Shown: piece after piece, positions 33,001-42,281 of the stretch
How the letters are laid out: each line of letters starts with the position of its first letter
How positions within the stretch are numbered: position 1 is the stretch's first letter
Origin: Lactarius indigo
Taxonomy: Eukaryota > Basidiomycota > Agaricomycetes > Russulales > Russulaceae
Direction: 5' to 3'
DNA length: 64,000 nt
Assembly (NCBI GenBank): GCA_025766275.1
Contig: JAFKAC010000069.1
Coordinates: 62,001 to 126,000, forward strand
Position numbers and translations under genes: made by a program
The notes under the pieces: generated by a model
What the model was told of the DNA's origin: nothing
Databases searched by the model: none
The model's input: the letters and a program-made list of their open reading frames with translations, nothing else

Positions 33001-33916
33001 ATGGGTGTCCGAGGCAATGATGCATAAGGTCATAATCCACATTTTGCAATGCAGATATGTTGGCATAATCCGACTCAGTTAGATTAGATATAGAGGCATC
33101 TAGCCAAAATAGTGATTGTCCATGAATAAGGGGTTTACATTGGACAATTGTTTTATTTTTTCTTAGCAAGTCTATATGTTGCGAATTCCCCAAAATGCGC
33201 AATCCTTGCTGTAGGAATACTCCCATAGATAGTAACCGTGTGCTCATAGAAGGTATGTGAAAGACTGGATAAACTCGTGTAGTTACAAGTTTGTCTGCAA
33301 GGTAATGCTCTAGCAGGACAGTACCAATTCCCTCAACATATATCATATGAGCAGTGGTTTTGACAGGTATTCTGTCAGACTTGGCTAGCGACTTATACTC
33401 AATAAAATCACTAAGACTATTGGTAAAGTGTGCCAAGGCTCCTGAGTCAAGAAGCCACATATTCTTAGTACGCTTCAAACATTCTGTGCATTGACTGAAG
33501 TACTCATTGTGCTCACACTCTAGAAAATTGAGAAGGGCACTAGTATTATTGTACATTTCAGGCAACTTCTTTACATGTGACCCAAGTACGTTACAGTTAG
33601 ATCTGCCACCCCTTAGATTTTTTGGGGGCTGGACTAATTCTGTAACGTGATCAGCACATAATAGGCAAAATGAAGGAGTAACGTACTCTTCTTCATCGGA
33701 ACCCCAATCCAGGACCTCATCTGGACCAGTTAGAAAATGTTCAGGGGTTATAGAACGCGAGCCTGACGGGGATATCAAAGTACCGAAGTCAGGGTGTGTA
33801 GGAAGCCCATGATCATATAAATATTGCTGGTTCCTAGTCCATGCGGCAAGAATTAGCTCCAAAGAAGGAACTTTCGGAATAGAACCAGGGCCAGTAAATG
33901 AAGGTTGTTCCCACAT
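30014..33916 (-). CDS. pol: Copia-C pol polyprotein (1300 aa), intact frame
   Basis: Domain order is copia type, with integrase before RT. Protease LLDSGALAHFT (about residue 155); pre-integrase HHCC (HHCLGHPSKEVL to CPGCAQGK); integrase D, D, E at FFDDYTSFAW, SDAGGEYKSD and NGCAEHFMRT; Pro-rich linker; RT with RWVFDLKSDGRKKARLVAKG and catalytic YVDDVLF; RNase H with ADSDWASD, STEAEYMSL and DLFTKNL. It starts at ATG 33916 but is in the same frame as gag, separated only by TGA 33974-33976, so the native product may be one Gag-Pol. The frame is intact, though the upstream gag is not. Confidence 0.93.
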   Translation of the reverse strand: MWEQPSFTGPGSIPKVPSLELILAAWTRNQQYLYDHGLPTHPDFGTLISPSGSRSITPEHFLTGPDEVLDWGSDEEEYVTPSFCLLCADHVTELVQPPKNLRGGRSNCNVLGSHVKKLPEMYNNTSALLNFLECEHNEYFSQCTECLKRTKNMWLLDSGALAHFTNSLSDFIEYKSLAKSDRIPVKTTAHMIYVEGIGTVLLEHYLADKLVTTRVYPVFHIPSMSTRLLSMGVFLQQGLRILGNSQHIDLLRKNKTIVQCKPLIHGQSLFWLDASISNLTESDYANISALQNVDYDLMHHCLGHPSKEVLRRSKESTKGFPDGIVIPTSDKLCPGCAQGKMPAASHPPSETRAKASFSRIHSDLKCFPIPSYHKYKYFIVFFDDYTSFAWITLLQDKASAITALKQWLVLIKNQFNATIEEWMSDAGGEYKSDAFLKQLKDADITVLQSAPHTPQQNGCAEHFMRTVMDKAQAMRLDACLPQSWWEFAVLHATHCYNRTPISRLQWQTPYGLLYNEKPDIAHLQVFGSGAYVHIPEARQVNKLSPKSELMIYLGRGSGMKADVFMRTPNTLFYSDKALFDEALFPRCPLDSVRSKPKGVTQLDDTASDDELLNDDTTPDVDDDPPPEPPKVRSAPQAPVAPPPSTSTGGSGPQLPPPLPLQPVPGPSQPRRLAHTRKQTSRPDNVYGDRPPTTIIRDIERTRTWRQLTGDQPSSSRLCSRQDQTVPGDFPEQPESGPPCASGDNPHLSDDEVEQQLLTRLAQEGGVKFLDLLLAKAVSPTDLDAPDTSNIREWTYWDILKMPSDSQEEWRNVCKEELASLHNRNVYELVNPPKGRKVIKNRWVFDLKSDGRKKARLVAKGFSQVEGIDYDEIFSPVVRFETVRMMLALAALKDWHISGLDVKTAFLYGDLDEELYMEQPEGFKIPGQQHKVMRLRKAIYGLKQAALAWWRALDKSMGTLSCTCLQSDSGLFVNEEKTIVIIVYVDDVLFLRKNKKHIDSLKQRFMKIWECRDLGDTKEFLRMHILRSKGRILIDQWDYLQKVLQRFKLINAKSVPTPLPEGYHPTPNKESASPELCASYQQVIGSLLYIMIGTRPDIAYAVTKMAQFAANPSEDHLKRALYICHYLLGTSNYTLVYDGKSDGGIIAYADSDWASDPVTRKSTTGYLVKMANGIFCWNSRAQKSIALSSTEAEYMSLCDTSRQLVWIRSLFLELGINLEPIPLCGDNQGSIFLSSNPVQEKQIKHIDLRHHYICEVIRDKKIELFFIEGAENPADLFTKNLGHIKFLKFREQLGLEFHSPT

Positions 33917-33973
33917 TTTTGTTATCTCTGCAGCCTCAATTGCCTCCAGATCAACATATTCCGGTGTCAGAGC

Positions 33974-35848
33974 TCAGTTTTCTTTATCCGAGTCAACATC
34001 TGATATAGTTAGATCACTTAAGTCTAATTGTAGGGCATTTGAAGACTCACTACAATAGGCGGCAATCTCAGAGTCATCTAGACTCTCAATGTCGACAATT
34101 GGTTGTGCGCCAGCAGGGGGTGCTTGCGTCATGTCAATGTCGAAATCGGAGTCATACTCTTCGTCAATAAATTTATCGATCCGAGGGCGCATCTGAGTGT
34201 CCACATCGGCGAAGCGCTGCTCAAGCGTCTTCGCGGTCTGAACTGTAGCTGGTACATTCAGCCGCTCTGCGAGCGTCATAGTGGTATTAACGGAGGGAAA
34301 GAAGCCAGGAGTCCTCTGTGGCAAAGAGGATTCGACTTCTGTGCGAGTAGAGATGCCAGATGACCCAATATGGATCACCTTGTGAGAAGTGGGCAGAGAT
34401 AATGCAGCTACAGAGGCTATGTGGGAATGCTGGGGAGCGCCGCCATGTGCTTTACCTTTCCCTTTTCCTTTGCCTCGCCCAGATCCTCGTCCTCCGCGCT
34501 GCCGATTAGGCTGCTGCTGGGAAGACGGGCCAGGGGCATTGGAAGTGGAAGGCTGTTGCTGCTGCTGACCACCCTGCTTCGAAAAGCAAGGGTTATCACA
34601 CTTGCGTTTAACAGCAGAGAGTTTCTGCGCGTTATGAGCTCCCTTATGCTGTCTGTGATTAGTTTCAGTTTCAAACTGGCCAATAACTATGCCAGAAACT
34701 GAAGCAAGTTTGAGATCAGCTGTTGCAACACTGCTACAGATAATGGGGATAAGATTTTCCCATTTCTGAGGAAGCGCGGACATGGCTATCAAAGCCTGAA
34801 GGGGAGGAGATATCGCAAGCGTTGTTTGATTAGGAGCAGTGCCAATAGTAACAGCACCAAGTCGAGAGAAGGTGGCAGCCATTTTCTCAAAAGTTGCTAC
34901 TTGTTACGATTTTCCTTGGACTTGTTCTTTCATTTACTACTATCCTTTTCCCCACACCATACAAGCCCTGTACGATTACGCGGACTTTACGATTCCTCGG
35001 CTTCTATTGCACGCCCAACTTATCGATGGTTCCCTCAGATAAAGTTCAACATGTGCTAGTTTCCGACTTGTTCCCACTCACGCGCGACCCCGCGTGATTC
35101 GCCTTTGTTCTTGATATATCCATGCCTTGTTCCCTTTATGCCTATCCCTTTATCCCTTAACTTAGCGATGGCGCCATCTGTTTGTAACGACCATACAGCA
35201 GAACCCTTATTTAACTCTAGTCGTATCTAGCTTGTACGGTAGACTAGACTTCTTGTGTAATACTACACTCGTCTGAAACAGAACACTTCCGTGTGCTCTT
35301 TGTCTCGCGACCCTCGTTCCTGCTAGACCTTCGCGTCTTAGCCTTTCCTCTACGATCCAAGTGACCGACGTCCTTGTGATCCCTGTGCACCATCTTATCT
35401 GAAGTCGAGCCTCTGAGCTTGGACTACCGCATTCCCGACTGACCTAGTACAGGTCGTACTCAATGCCCCTGTAGTGGCGTTACACTACTGGGTTTTGGTT
35501 TGGATTGAAGCGAATAGAAACTGCTTCTTTAAAATCCTTGTAAATGTGTGGCAGGGAGACCGCTCCATAGCAATCTTGGACAGCATCCCAGAGCAATTTG
35601 GCAGAGGTGCCAGTGACAGCTTGCTGGATGGCAGGAGAAAGGCGAAGGGTAAGATTACCTCTTGCCATTTCATCACTGCGATGCCAGGCAGCTTGAATAT
35701 CAGCGGCGGCAGTAGTGTTGAGAGGGATAGAACCATTGACGTAACCCCAGAGGCCTTGGGACATGAAGAAGGCTTGCATGGCATTGGACCAAAGGGTCCA
35801 ATTAGAGCCATCAAAGACGGAGACAAGAGTAGTTAATTGAGACGACAT
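33974..35848 (-). pseudogene. gag: Copia-C gag, split by a solo gypsy LTR
   Basis: Starts MSSQLTTLVSVFDGSNW at 35848 and parallels copia-B gag. The solo LTR 34902-35484 (TSD CTACT) interrupts it between NQNPV and ATFEKMA. After it the frame runs through a Gln-rich, RGGRGSGRGKGKG basic segment and an acidic C-terminus to TGA 33974-33976, which lies in frame with pol. The stop may be a mutated sense codon or a natural readthrough stop; the sequence alone cannot tell. Confidence 0.9.
34902..35484 (+). repeat. Solo gypsy-1-type LTR inside copia-C gag
   Basis: 583 bp, TGTTACGATTTTCC to GTGGCGTTACA, flanked by CTACT (34897-34901 and 35485-35489). It aligns along its length with the gypsy-1 3' LTR. 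Excising it with one CTACT restores the gag frame. Confidence 0.95.
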
Positions 35849-36224
35849 TGTTGGTAAATCTGTTGGCTTTATAGTACGTCAGTATTTAGAGTTTTTCATC
35901 ATAATACTGAGTGAGATAATAAAACCAGCATTAATCCCTTCGGCTACAGAACGTATTCTGTAGCAGACATTGGTCTTTGCAGACTACCAATTGTCTATGC
36001 CAAAAGAACTGCTTGACCATGTCAACGTTAGACAGTGGGCCAAGTCTATGTACTCCTCTAGAGTACAATACTGGGTCTGTTATGAACCAGGGTGCCTCCT
36101 GTGGTCTGCTCGCTATTTTCTCATTACCAATCTGTTCATAGATACAGAGGGTAGGAGTGCGATACCACCAGGTGTGACTTCGTCTAGAAGTGCAACGGCA
36201 AGCCCTGTAACAGGGCCCATAACC
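35849..36224 (-). other. Copia-C leader and primer site
   Basis: Untranslated leader between the 5' LTR and gag. Next to the LTR is the primer site, sense GGTTATGGGCCCTG (complement of 36211-36224), matching the initiator tRNA-Met anticodon arm. No other feature seen. Confidence 0.7.
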
Positions 36225-36623
36225 TGTTGCGCAGCAAAAGCCTTATAGGCCAAAGTGCAGCATGCAGGAAGGACATTCTCACCTTTGAGTAGGTTGAGAG
36301 ACTAATGAGAGAGGAGAATGTGCACAAGCAAAGTGGGTGATGTTCTGTATTCGCCTCTCTCCCCACATAGGAGGGTATTTATGCTCTATGGCCCCACCAT
36401 GTCCATTTGCAGTTAAGTGATGAGTAAGGGCGTCCACAATATCGCATTTTTACACACGCCTAATGTGTTTTGCCCTTCTGAGATAGTCATAGGACTTCTC
36501 CTCATCACAGGACATGATACGCCCGCTATTGTACGTATCGTAATTGCCTAATATGGTAAACATAGTAGAGTAATGTTATAACTGCTATAGATAAGGTCCT
36601 TACGTACTTATCACGTTTCAACA
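36225..36623 (-). repeat. 5' LTR of copia-C
   Basis: 399 bp, sense TGTTGAAACGTGATAAG to TGCGCAACA; partner of 29033-29431. Confidence 0.92.
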
Positions 36624-38466
36624 GAATCTTCCACTGCTTGAGGGCTGCATGGACATCATTCCGTTGGGTACAGACATACGCCTCGTGTTCCTCCCAGTAG
36701 CATCTCCGGACCGCGGTGATGTCATCATCCACCTGTTTGAGCGCTTCCTGTCTTAGGCAGGCTGTTTTGGCCTCTTTGAATGCAGCCACTTCGAGTTCCA
36801 CTTGTTGCTTAGCTTCTGCATGAGCTCTGGTAAGTTCTGCAGAGTGGAGGTCAGCAATCTCTTGCTCCATCTCAACCTTCATATTGGCTAGGATATCGTT
36901 GCAGAGGAGGTCGATTTGTACTTGTGAGTCTGCTTGCATCAGTTTTTCTACTTGTTCCATGTTGTCTTCAATTTCGTCTTCAATTTCTGGTGTCTCCGAT
37001 TTGGCTCTGGTTTTACCCTTATGTTTGCTCTTGAGAAATATTGGGTCGATTTGCCCGAAGTTGTTGGCAGTGATGTACTTCTGCATCACCTCTTTGAATT
37101 CTTCCCAGTAAATGGCGCGCCAAGTGTCAGCGTCATTGAGGGCTTCCTGATTGAGTTGGCCAAAAATGGTGTCTTTAACCTTCTGACGTATTTCAGCCAT
37201 TATGGTGGCATTGGACGTCATAGTCTTTATGGTGTCATCTACAACTCTGTCTTGAGCTTCTTGGCGTCTAGTTCTCGTATCATTGTCCTTGCCAGCTGCA
37301 CGTGTGATGACATTAGTCTGGGCAGTCAGAAGGTTATCATAGAACTCCTCTGGAGTCAACCGAAGAGGGTTAATACGGTTGGAGTCATACACCTCCGTTA
37401 GCTGCAACGCCATACTGCAGATTGTACCGCCCTCCATCAGAGGTTTGGTAATGTCCGGATGGGTGATGAAAGAGTCTGTGTTCCAGTTCATAGACTTTGT
37501 GCCCGTGGCAACCTTGGACGTGGAGCGCAGCCAACCTCGAAGGATCACCGCAAGGACTGCCATCGTCAATCTGTACCAAGCATGTGGTGTTAGTATGGGT
37601 ACCATGGTTTCCCCAGGGTGTTTGCTTGCGCCGGTGTCTATGGCCTGGATGGAGAGGAGGACCGCCGCTTGGAGGTTCTCATTGCTGAACGGGAAGTCGT
37701 GGTCTGCCCTAAGTTGTAATGTGCCTTGCAGGTAGTAGTGGGAGTAACCCATTACGACCTCGTTTACCTCTCTAGCCAACTCTTTCTTGAGGTTGTCATC
37801 ATTGGCTTCGAAAGTCTGTATTTCTTCTTCTAAGTTGAGGTCAAGGTCTGATTTCAGTTGTGTATTCCACTTGCGGTTGGCCTCGTGGACGGATACCGGT
37901 GGGGGAAGAAGCTTGCCGCTTACCACCTCGCGTATCAAGTGGCTATCTGCGGGTCTAGGGGGGGAGGAATATCGGATCGGTGAGTTTGTTTCGGAGAGAA
38001 CTTCTTCCGAAATATGCGACCATGCGGACGCGATCGATGCGCACCTGCTGGCTCGTGGTGTCCTTGAGGTGTTTCAAGTTCGACCCCTCACCACGATTTC
38101 TTCAGGGTCAGGGGGAAGGGAGGCAACGTTTGTCTCTGAAAGGTCTGTAAGGTTAGTAATAATGGCTTCAATGTCGACGGCTGGGATGGTGGGTTCTTCA
38201 GATTCTGGAGAATTCATTGTGGAGTCTTGAGGGGAGGTGGAATTGTGGTCGGAGGAAATGGCAAGTGGGTTGCAGGCAGAGCCAGCCATCCCTTCAGCGA
38301 CGTCGGGGGGGCCATTGCCAGCAGCAATGATTGGCCCAGGGGTTGCCAGGTTAAAGGTGTTGACATCAGTCATCGGTGGGGTCGAGAAGTGGTCAAGGTA
38401 GAGGTTGGAGTCACTGAGGGCGTTGAGAGGGGGACTTGGGGGTGGAGGGGGTTCTGGATGGTGCAT
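36624..38466 (-). pseudogene. Long gag-like ORF, N-terminal part
   Basis: Starts at ATG 38466 (MHHPEPPPPPSPPLNAL), a Pro-rich leader. TGA at 38074-38076 interrupts it and the same frame resumes. Then comes a largely helical region (FPFSNENLQAAVLLSIQA, EEFYDNLLTAQTNVI) and a long charged coiled coil (EDEIEDNMEQVEKL to QVDDDITAVRRCYWEEHE). Copia-C splits it at the GAATC duplication (36624-36628); the frame rejoins as WKI then RHRNSC at 29027. Together the two parts exceed 1400 codons. I do not recognise this N-terminal region; the LINE assignment rests only on the C-terminal knuckles. Confidence 0.5.
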
Positions 38467-38571
38467 CCTGCAGAGGTCACAAGGACACCAGGTGTGTTCT
38501 CTGCAGTAGGGGGTTATTCAGGGTTGTATTGGATGATGTGTAGACTAGAACCACTATCAGCGCTAAAAGAG

Positions 38572-39867
38572 ATGATGGTGGTACAAGGAAGAGAAGGGAT
38601 GCCTCCTCAATTATTTCTCTCTACTTTTCTTCCAAGTTCAAAAGTGCCATCCTTCAAGTTCAAAGTGGGCCTGTTTGATGCTCTAGCCAACCTTCGGACT
38701 GAGGTTCTCATGTACAAGGTATTTGTGAGTAATTGATCCCTCAGAGCTTTTTCGGTACTGAAAAGAATCCCTCAGATTGACATTGTTCAACCATACCTCA
38801 AGACACTCTATATTCGCGACACATCACGTTCACCAGACAAGGCTACCACCAACCTGTCAGTTTCCTTTTCACCCGATTGTACAGTTTACGACCAAGTGCA
38901 CAAAACCGTCCTCGGAGCCAATTCCACTCTCAGCAACATCTGGATTGAATTTAAAAGCAAAGCGGAGGAAGACGCCTTCTTGGTGAATTTCCCAGACGGA
39001 GGACAATCCGTTTCGAGTTCCAATCGACTCATGAACCAAGCTTCGAAAGGGGTCTCAACAGCTGGGCAGATCATTGCATACATGGCTCTGCAACTTGACT
39101 GCCAGTTCCGTACACATGTCTTCAGTATCCTTGTTGTCGATGATTATGCAAGACTTATTCGATGGGACCGAAGTGGTGCAATCATCACCACACCCATCTA
39201 CTACTGATGAGATCCCGAACTATTAGACTTTTTTATCCGTTATGACCAAGCAGGGAGACAGGAGCAAGGACACGACAACAGCATTCGCAAAGCCATGCCA
39301 GAAGAGACTCTGAAGGCTGTTACTGCTGATGATCAATTCCATATTAATCAGGACCTCTTTGTCGTCACCATCCCTCGTCATACATACCAGCCAGGTTGCA
39401 GCAACTTTGTCATCAAACCACCTGTTTGTCAACTTTATACACCTCCTGGCCGCGCAACCCGTACCTCCATTGCCTTTGATATCAAGAGGAACTCTGTCAT
39501 CTTCTTCAAGGATTCTTGGAGGGTTGCCTGCAATGGAATGGAGAGAGAGGGCGACATCTACAAGACTCTTAATAACGCAAAGATACCCAATGTCCCTCAC
39601 TGTGCAGCCTCCAGTGATGTTGGCATGGACACCTACCACTCTACATGTACTGGCCGATTTGCTAATGAACCTTGGGCGCTGAAGTCTACACACGAATTCA
39701 CTCGTCACCGTCACCATTGATTAATTCTTGACGATGTTGGCAAAAAATTAAATACCTTTCAATGCAGTAGGGACATGGTACATGCTGTTCACACGGCATT
39801 AATCGGTGTGTATATAGCCCTCTTTACTGTTGACTGCTGATTGACTATTTTTCTAGCTCACAGGGAT
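38572..39867 (+). pseudogene. FunK1 fungal-specific kinase, N-terminal part
   Basis: FunK1 proteins are protein-kinase-like genes expanded in Agaricomycetes. The frame starts at ATG 38572 (then PPQLFLSTFLPSSKVPSF). A 57-bp GT-AG intron (38719-38775) and a 51-bp intron (39806-39856) keep the frame. The N-lobe region includes SIAFDIKRNSVIFFKDSWR. In-frame TGA at 39205-39207, 39208-39210 and 39718-39720 disable it. Gypsy-3 begins at 39868, eleven bases after exon 3 starts. The region upstream of 38572 overlaps the end of the opposing gag-like ORF. Confidence 0.82.
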
Positions 39868-40331
39868 TGTTACGATTTCCGCGTTGGACCCTTACTGTAC
39901 CGGTTGTGACTACGGCTGTAAGGTATATTAGTCACGGACTCGGGGTTTACGATAGGAGTTAGGCGATGAGAGATGACTCGATCCTAGTACAGGTAGTAGT
40001 AGTATTAGGATTGCGGTACTTACGCGATACGTTGGACGCTACATTACGGTGACTCGTAGCAGCGCTTGAAAGCCTGCTTTTCTTGTATTTAAGGTAGCTG
40101 CGGAAGACCAAGATACGCCATCTTGGTCTTCTTCAATCGTCACTTGTGTCTTGTTTCCTCTCATCTCTAAAGAGACGTGCCTTCCACAGAGGGAAGGGCC
40201 TTGTCTAAATCCTAGTGTCTTCGTACATCTAGAACCTGCCTTCGAGCCATACGCCTCGCGCGTGATTAGCTAAGTCCCAGAAGTCGCCTTAAACCGAGCT
40301 CAAGTCGAGCTGACGTCGTGACGGCGTTACA
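39868..40331 (+). repeat. 5' LTR of gypsy-3
   Basis: 464 bp, TGTTACGATTTCCGCG to GACGGCGTTACA. TATA-like TATTTAAGG near 40085; perfect hairpin AAGACCAAGAT/ATCTTGGTCTT at 40104-40130, where mRNA should start. Confidence 0.96.
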
Positions 40332-40347
40332 TTAAGACCAAGATACC
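40332..40347 (+). promoter_or_regulatory. Gypsy-3 primer-binding site (self-priming type)
   Basis: TTAAGACCAAGATACC directly after the LTR. AAGACCAAGAT is complementary to the hairpin arm ATCTTGGTCTT at 40120-40130. Confidence 0.7.
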
Positions 40348-40350
40348 ATT

Positions 40351-40802
40351 GTGGCGACTGTCAACACCAGAGATCAGTGGACGAGCTTTCGTCCTTATCA
40401 CCTAGATCGAAGAGGAGACCGCAACGTACCGACCCGATTTTTGGGAGCAGCTAGGTGGAGAGACCGAGGAGACGAAACCGGATATTTCGTGGAATTCAAC
40501 GGACCTACAAGGTTCAGACCTACCATCGCTGGGACGTTATTAGACCAGCAGGAAGACAGTACCAGTGCGACATCGACGCACGAGAACTCAATTCACGAGC
40601 CGATTGGGGACCTATTGACGGCCAACTACGAGAACATTCTACCGGAGAAGCAGTCAGCGAAGAGACTGAAGAAGACGAACAGAGCGAAGAGAACCGACCC
40701 GCAAGCGTTGGACCTATCGAACAGTATACCATCCAACGAGCTGAGTCCCTCCACATCACAGAATCACCAGAGGTTATTCACGTACGATCACCGGCAGTGG
40801 AA
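40351..40802 (+). pseudogene. gag: Gypsy-3 gag N-terminal domain with deletion
   Basis: Begins GTG-ACT-like codons encoding TRDQWTSFRPYHLDRRGDR and ETGYFVEFNGPTRFRP, as in gypsy-4. About 60 bp of the sister sequence (VEFNFDHLCW..WNPID) is missing near 40522 and the frame shifts; the rest (RELNSRADWGPIDGQLREH) follows in the frame of the gag core. No ATG precedes the core in frame. Confidence 0.75.
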
Positions 40803-42281
40803 ATGGCAACTGTCACTATGACAGCCGATGAAATTATGACCGCAAGAGAACAGGCAGCGCGAGAGGCAGCCGAAGCAATCAGACAAGAATCACAACGGCA
40901 TCTTATGCCTATCAACCCTGAAACAGGGCATCGCATGACCGCAGACGACGCGGCAATTTTTCGAGCTATCGGACCCGACCAAGGAGATCCCCCGTCAGGG
41001 GGTGGAGGAAGACGAGAGATGCCGTTGGACCCTCCACCGGGATGGGGCGGACCACCCGGGGACGACTTTCCCCGACGCCCAGGAAGAGGAGGGGATCCGC
41101 CCGATCTCCCGAACAATCCACCGGAAGGAAACCCCCCAGGGGGAGGAGGAGGCGGCGGAGGGAGAGCAGAAGGAGGAGGTCTGGGACATGAAAAATTGAC
41201 CGGTGAACCTCCCACTATTTTCGACGGTGACCGCACTAAAGTGGATTCATTCCTCACGCAATGGCACGTCTACTGGGGAATGAACCTTGACACCTCTGTC
41301 ATGCGCAACGACTACCGACGAAGCCTCCTATTCCTATCCTACATAAAAGGGGTGTCAGTCAGCGAATGGGTACTTTCGTACCTCAAGTGGCTCAATCGGC
41401 AAATACAACGAGGAATAGATCAATATACGCGTGACCTATGGAACGCGGTGGCGGAAGGGTTTAACCAAAGGTTCGTTAATACCCTTGAACGCGAACAAGC
41501 TCAAGCGCTGCTTAGAAAAGGGCTCAAAATGGTTGACGGAGATATCGATAAGTACGTCAACGAGTTCGAAGAAGCCGCCAGGAAGGCTGGCTACCGCCTT
41601 AACGATCCCCAAACAATCGACCTCTTCACCAAGGGGTTACCCAAGAAACTCTACGAAAAGACCTACGACCTCGACGAACCAGAAACGTTCGACGAGTGGA
41701 AGCGAGCAACGCTTCGTAGGCAGCGCAATTACATCCACATCCGTGCACGGGTGGATGAGTACAAAGATAACAAACCCAAGAAGACCGGAAATGCTGGGTG
41801 GACCGTCCCCCAGAACCTCGCCAATCCATGGGCAATGGATACCTCCGCCGATCGAACCAAAGTACGACTAGCAGGATCGGAAGAGATCGACTACAACAAG
41901 CCGCCATACACCAATTTACCCCCCTACTCACCGAGGGGAGGGCCAGGAGCCCGGGGTCGAGGAAGAGGGGGGTCACGACGAGACCTAAGGACGGTGCTAT
42001 GCTACAATTGTCACGCACCAGGCCATCTCTCACGAAATTGCCCCCATCCCAGACAACCGCGACAGTGGCAACCACAAAATCCTGGACCCTCCAACATCCG
42101 AATGACGGAGACCGACTATTACACGCAAGAATCGCCAGCACACGTACAGGCCGCCACAACCAGCAAATCAGCCGAAGAACGCGCCAAAGAGTGGCTCACC
42201 GGAGTTGCAAACGCGCCCGATGAAGTAAAAGACCTGATACTACAGGATTTATGGGGAAAAGAGGGTTTTCGGAGCGCCTGA
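40803..42281 (+). CDS. gag: Gypsy-3 gag core (about 492 aa)
   Basis: From the first in-frame ATG (40803, MATVTMTADEIMTAREQ) through a helical, Arg/Glu-rich segment, a Gly/Pro linker, a Ty3-type capsid (GEPPTIFDGDRTKVDSFL, WHVYWGMNLD, EFEEAARKAGYRLND) and one CCHC knuckle (CYNCHAPGHLSRNC, about 42000-42041). It ends WGKEGFRSA at 42281 and overlaps pol by 31 bases. It should form the virus-like particle and package RNA. Whether translation starts here or further upstream is open. Confidence 0.88.
   Translation: MATVTMTADEIMTAREQAAREAAEAIRQESQRHLMPINPETGHRMTADDAAIFRAIGPDQGDPPSGGGGRREMPLDPPPGWGGPPGDDFPRRPGRGGDPPDLPNNPPEGNPPGGGGGGGGRAEGGGLGHEKLTGEPPTIFDGDRTKVDSFLTQWHVYWGMNLDTSVMRNDYRRSLLFLSYIKGVSVSEWVLSYLKWLNRQIQRGIDQYTRDLWNAVAEGFNQRFVNTLEREQAQALLRKGLKMVDGDIDKYVNEFEEAARKAGYRLNDPQTIDLFTKGLPKKLYEKTYDLDEPETFDEWKRATLRRQRNYIHIRARVDEYKDNKPKKTGNAGWTVPQNLANPWAMDTSADRTKVRLAGSEEIDYNKPPYTNLPPYSPRGGPGARGRGRGGSRRDLRTVLCYNCHAPGHLSRNCPHPRQPRQWQPQNPGPSNIRMTETDYYTQESPAHVQAATTSKSAEERAKEWLTGVANAPDEVKDLILQDLWGKEGFRSA

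Larger units (their letters stand above)
29033..36623 (-). mobile_element. Copia-C: near-complete Ty1/copia element
   Basis: 7591 bp, minus strand: 399-bp LTRs at 36225-36623 (5') and 29033-29431 (3'), primer site complementary to 36211-36224, leader, gag, pol and a purine tract (complement of about 29432-29444). Flanks read aaatc (29028-29032) and gaatc (36624-36628). The single mismatch follows a C, so the original GAATC lost a CpG on the left. It sits in the long gag-like ORF and carries a solo gypsy LTR in its own gag. Confidence 0.92.

Noticed and set aside
38719..38744. 26-bp intron in FunK1
   Set aside because: Too short; the 57-bp intron ending at 38775 keeps the frame and uses a normal acceptor.
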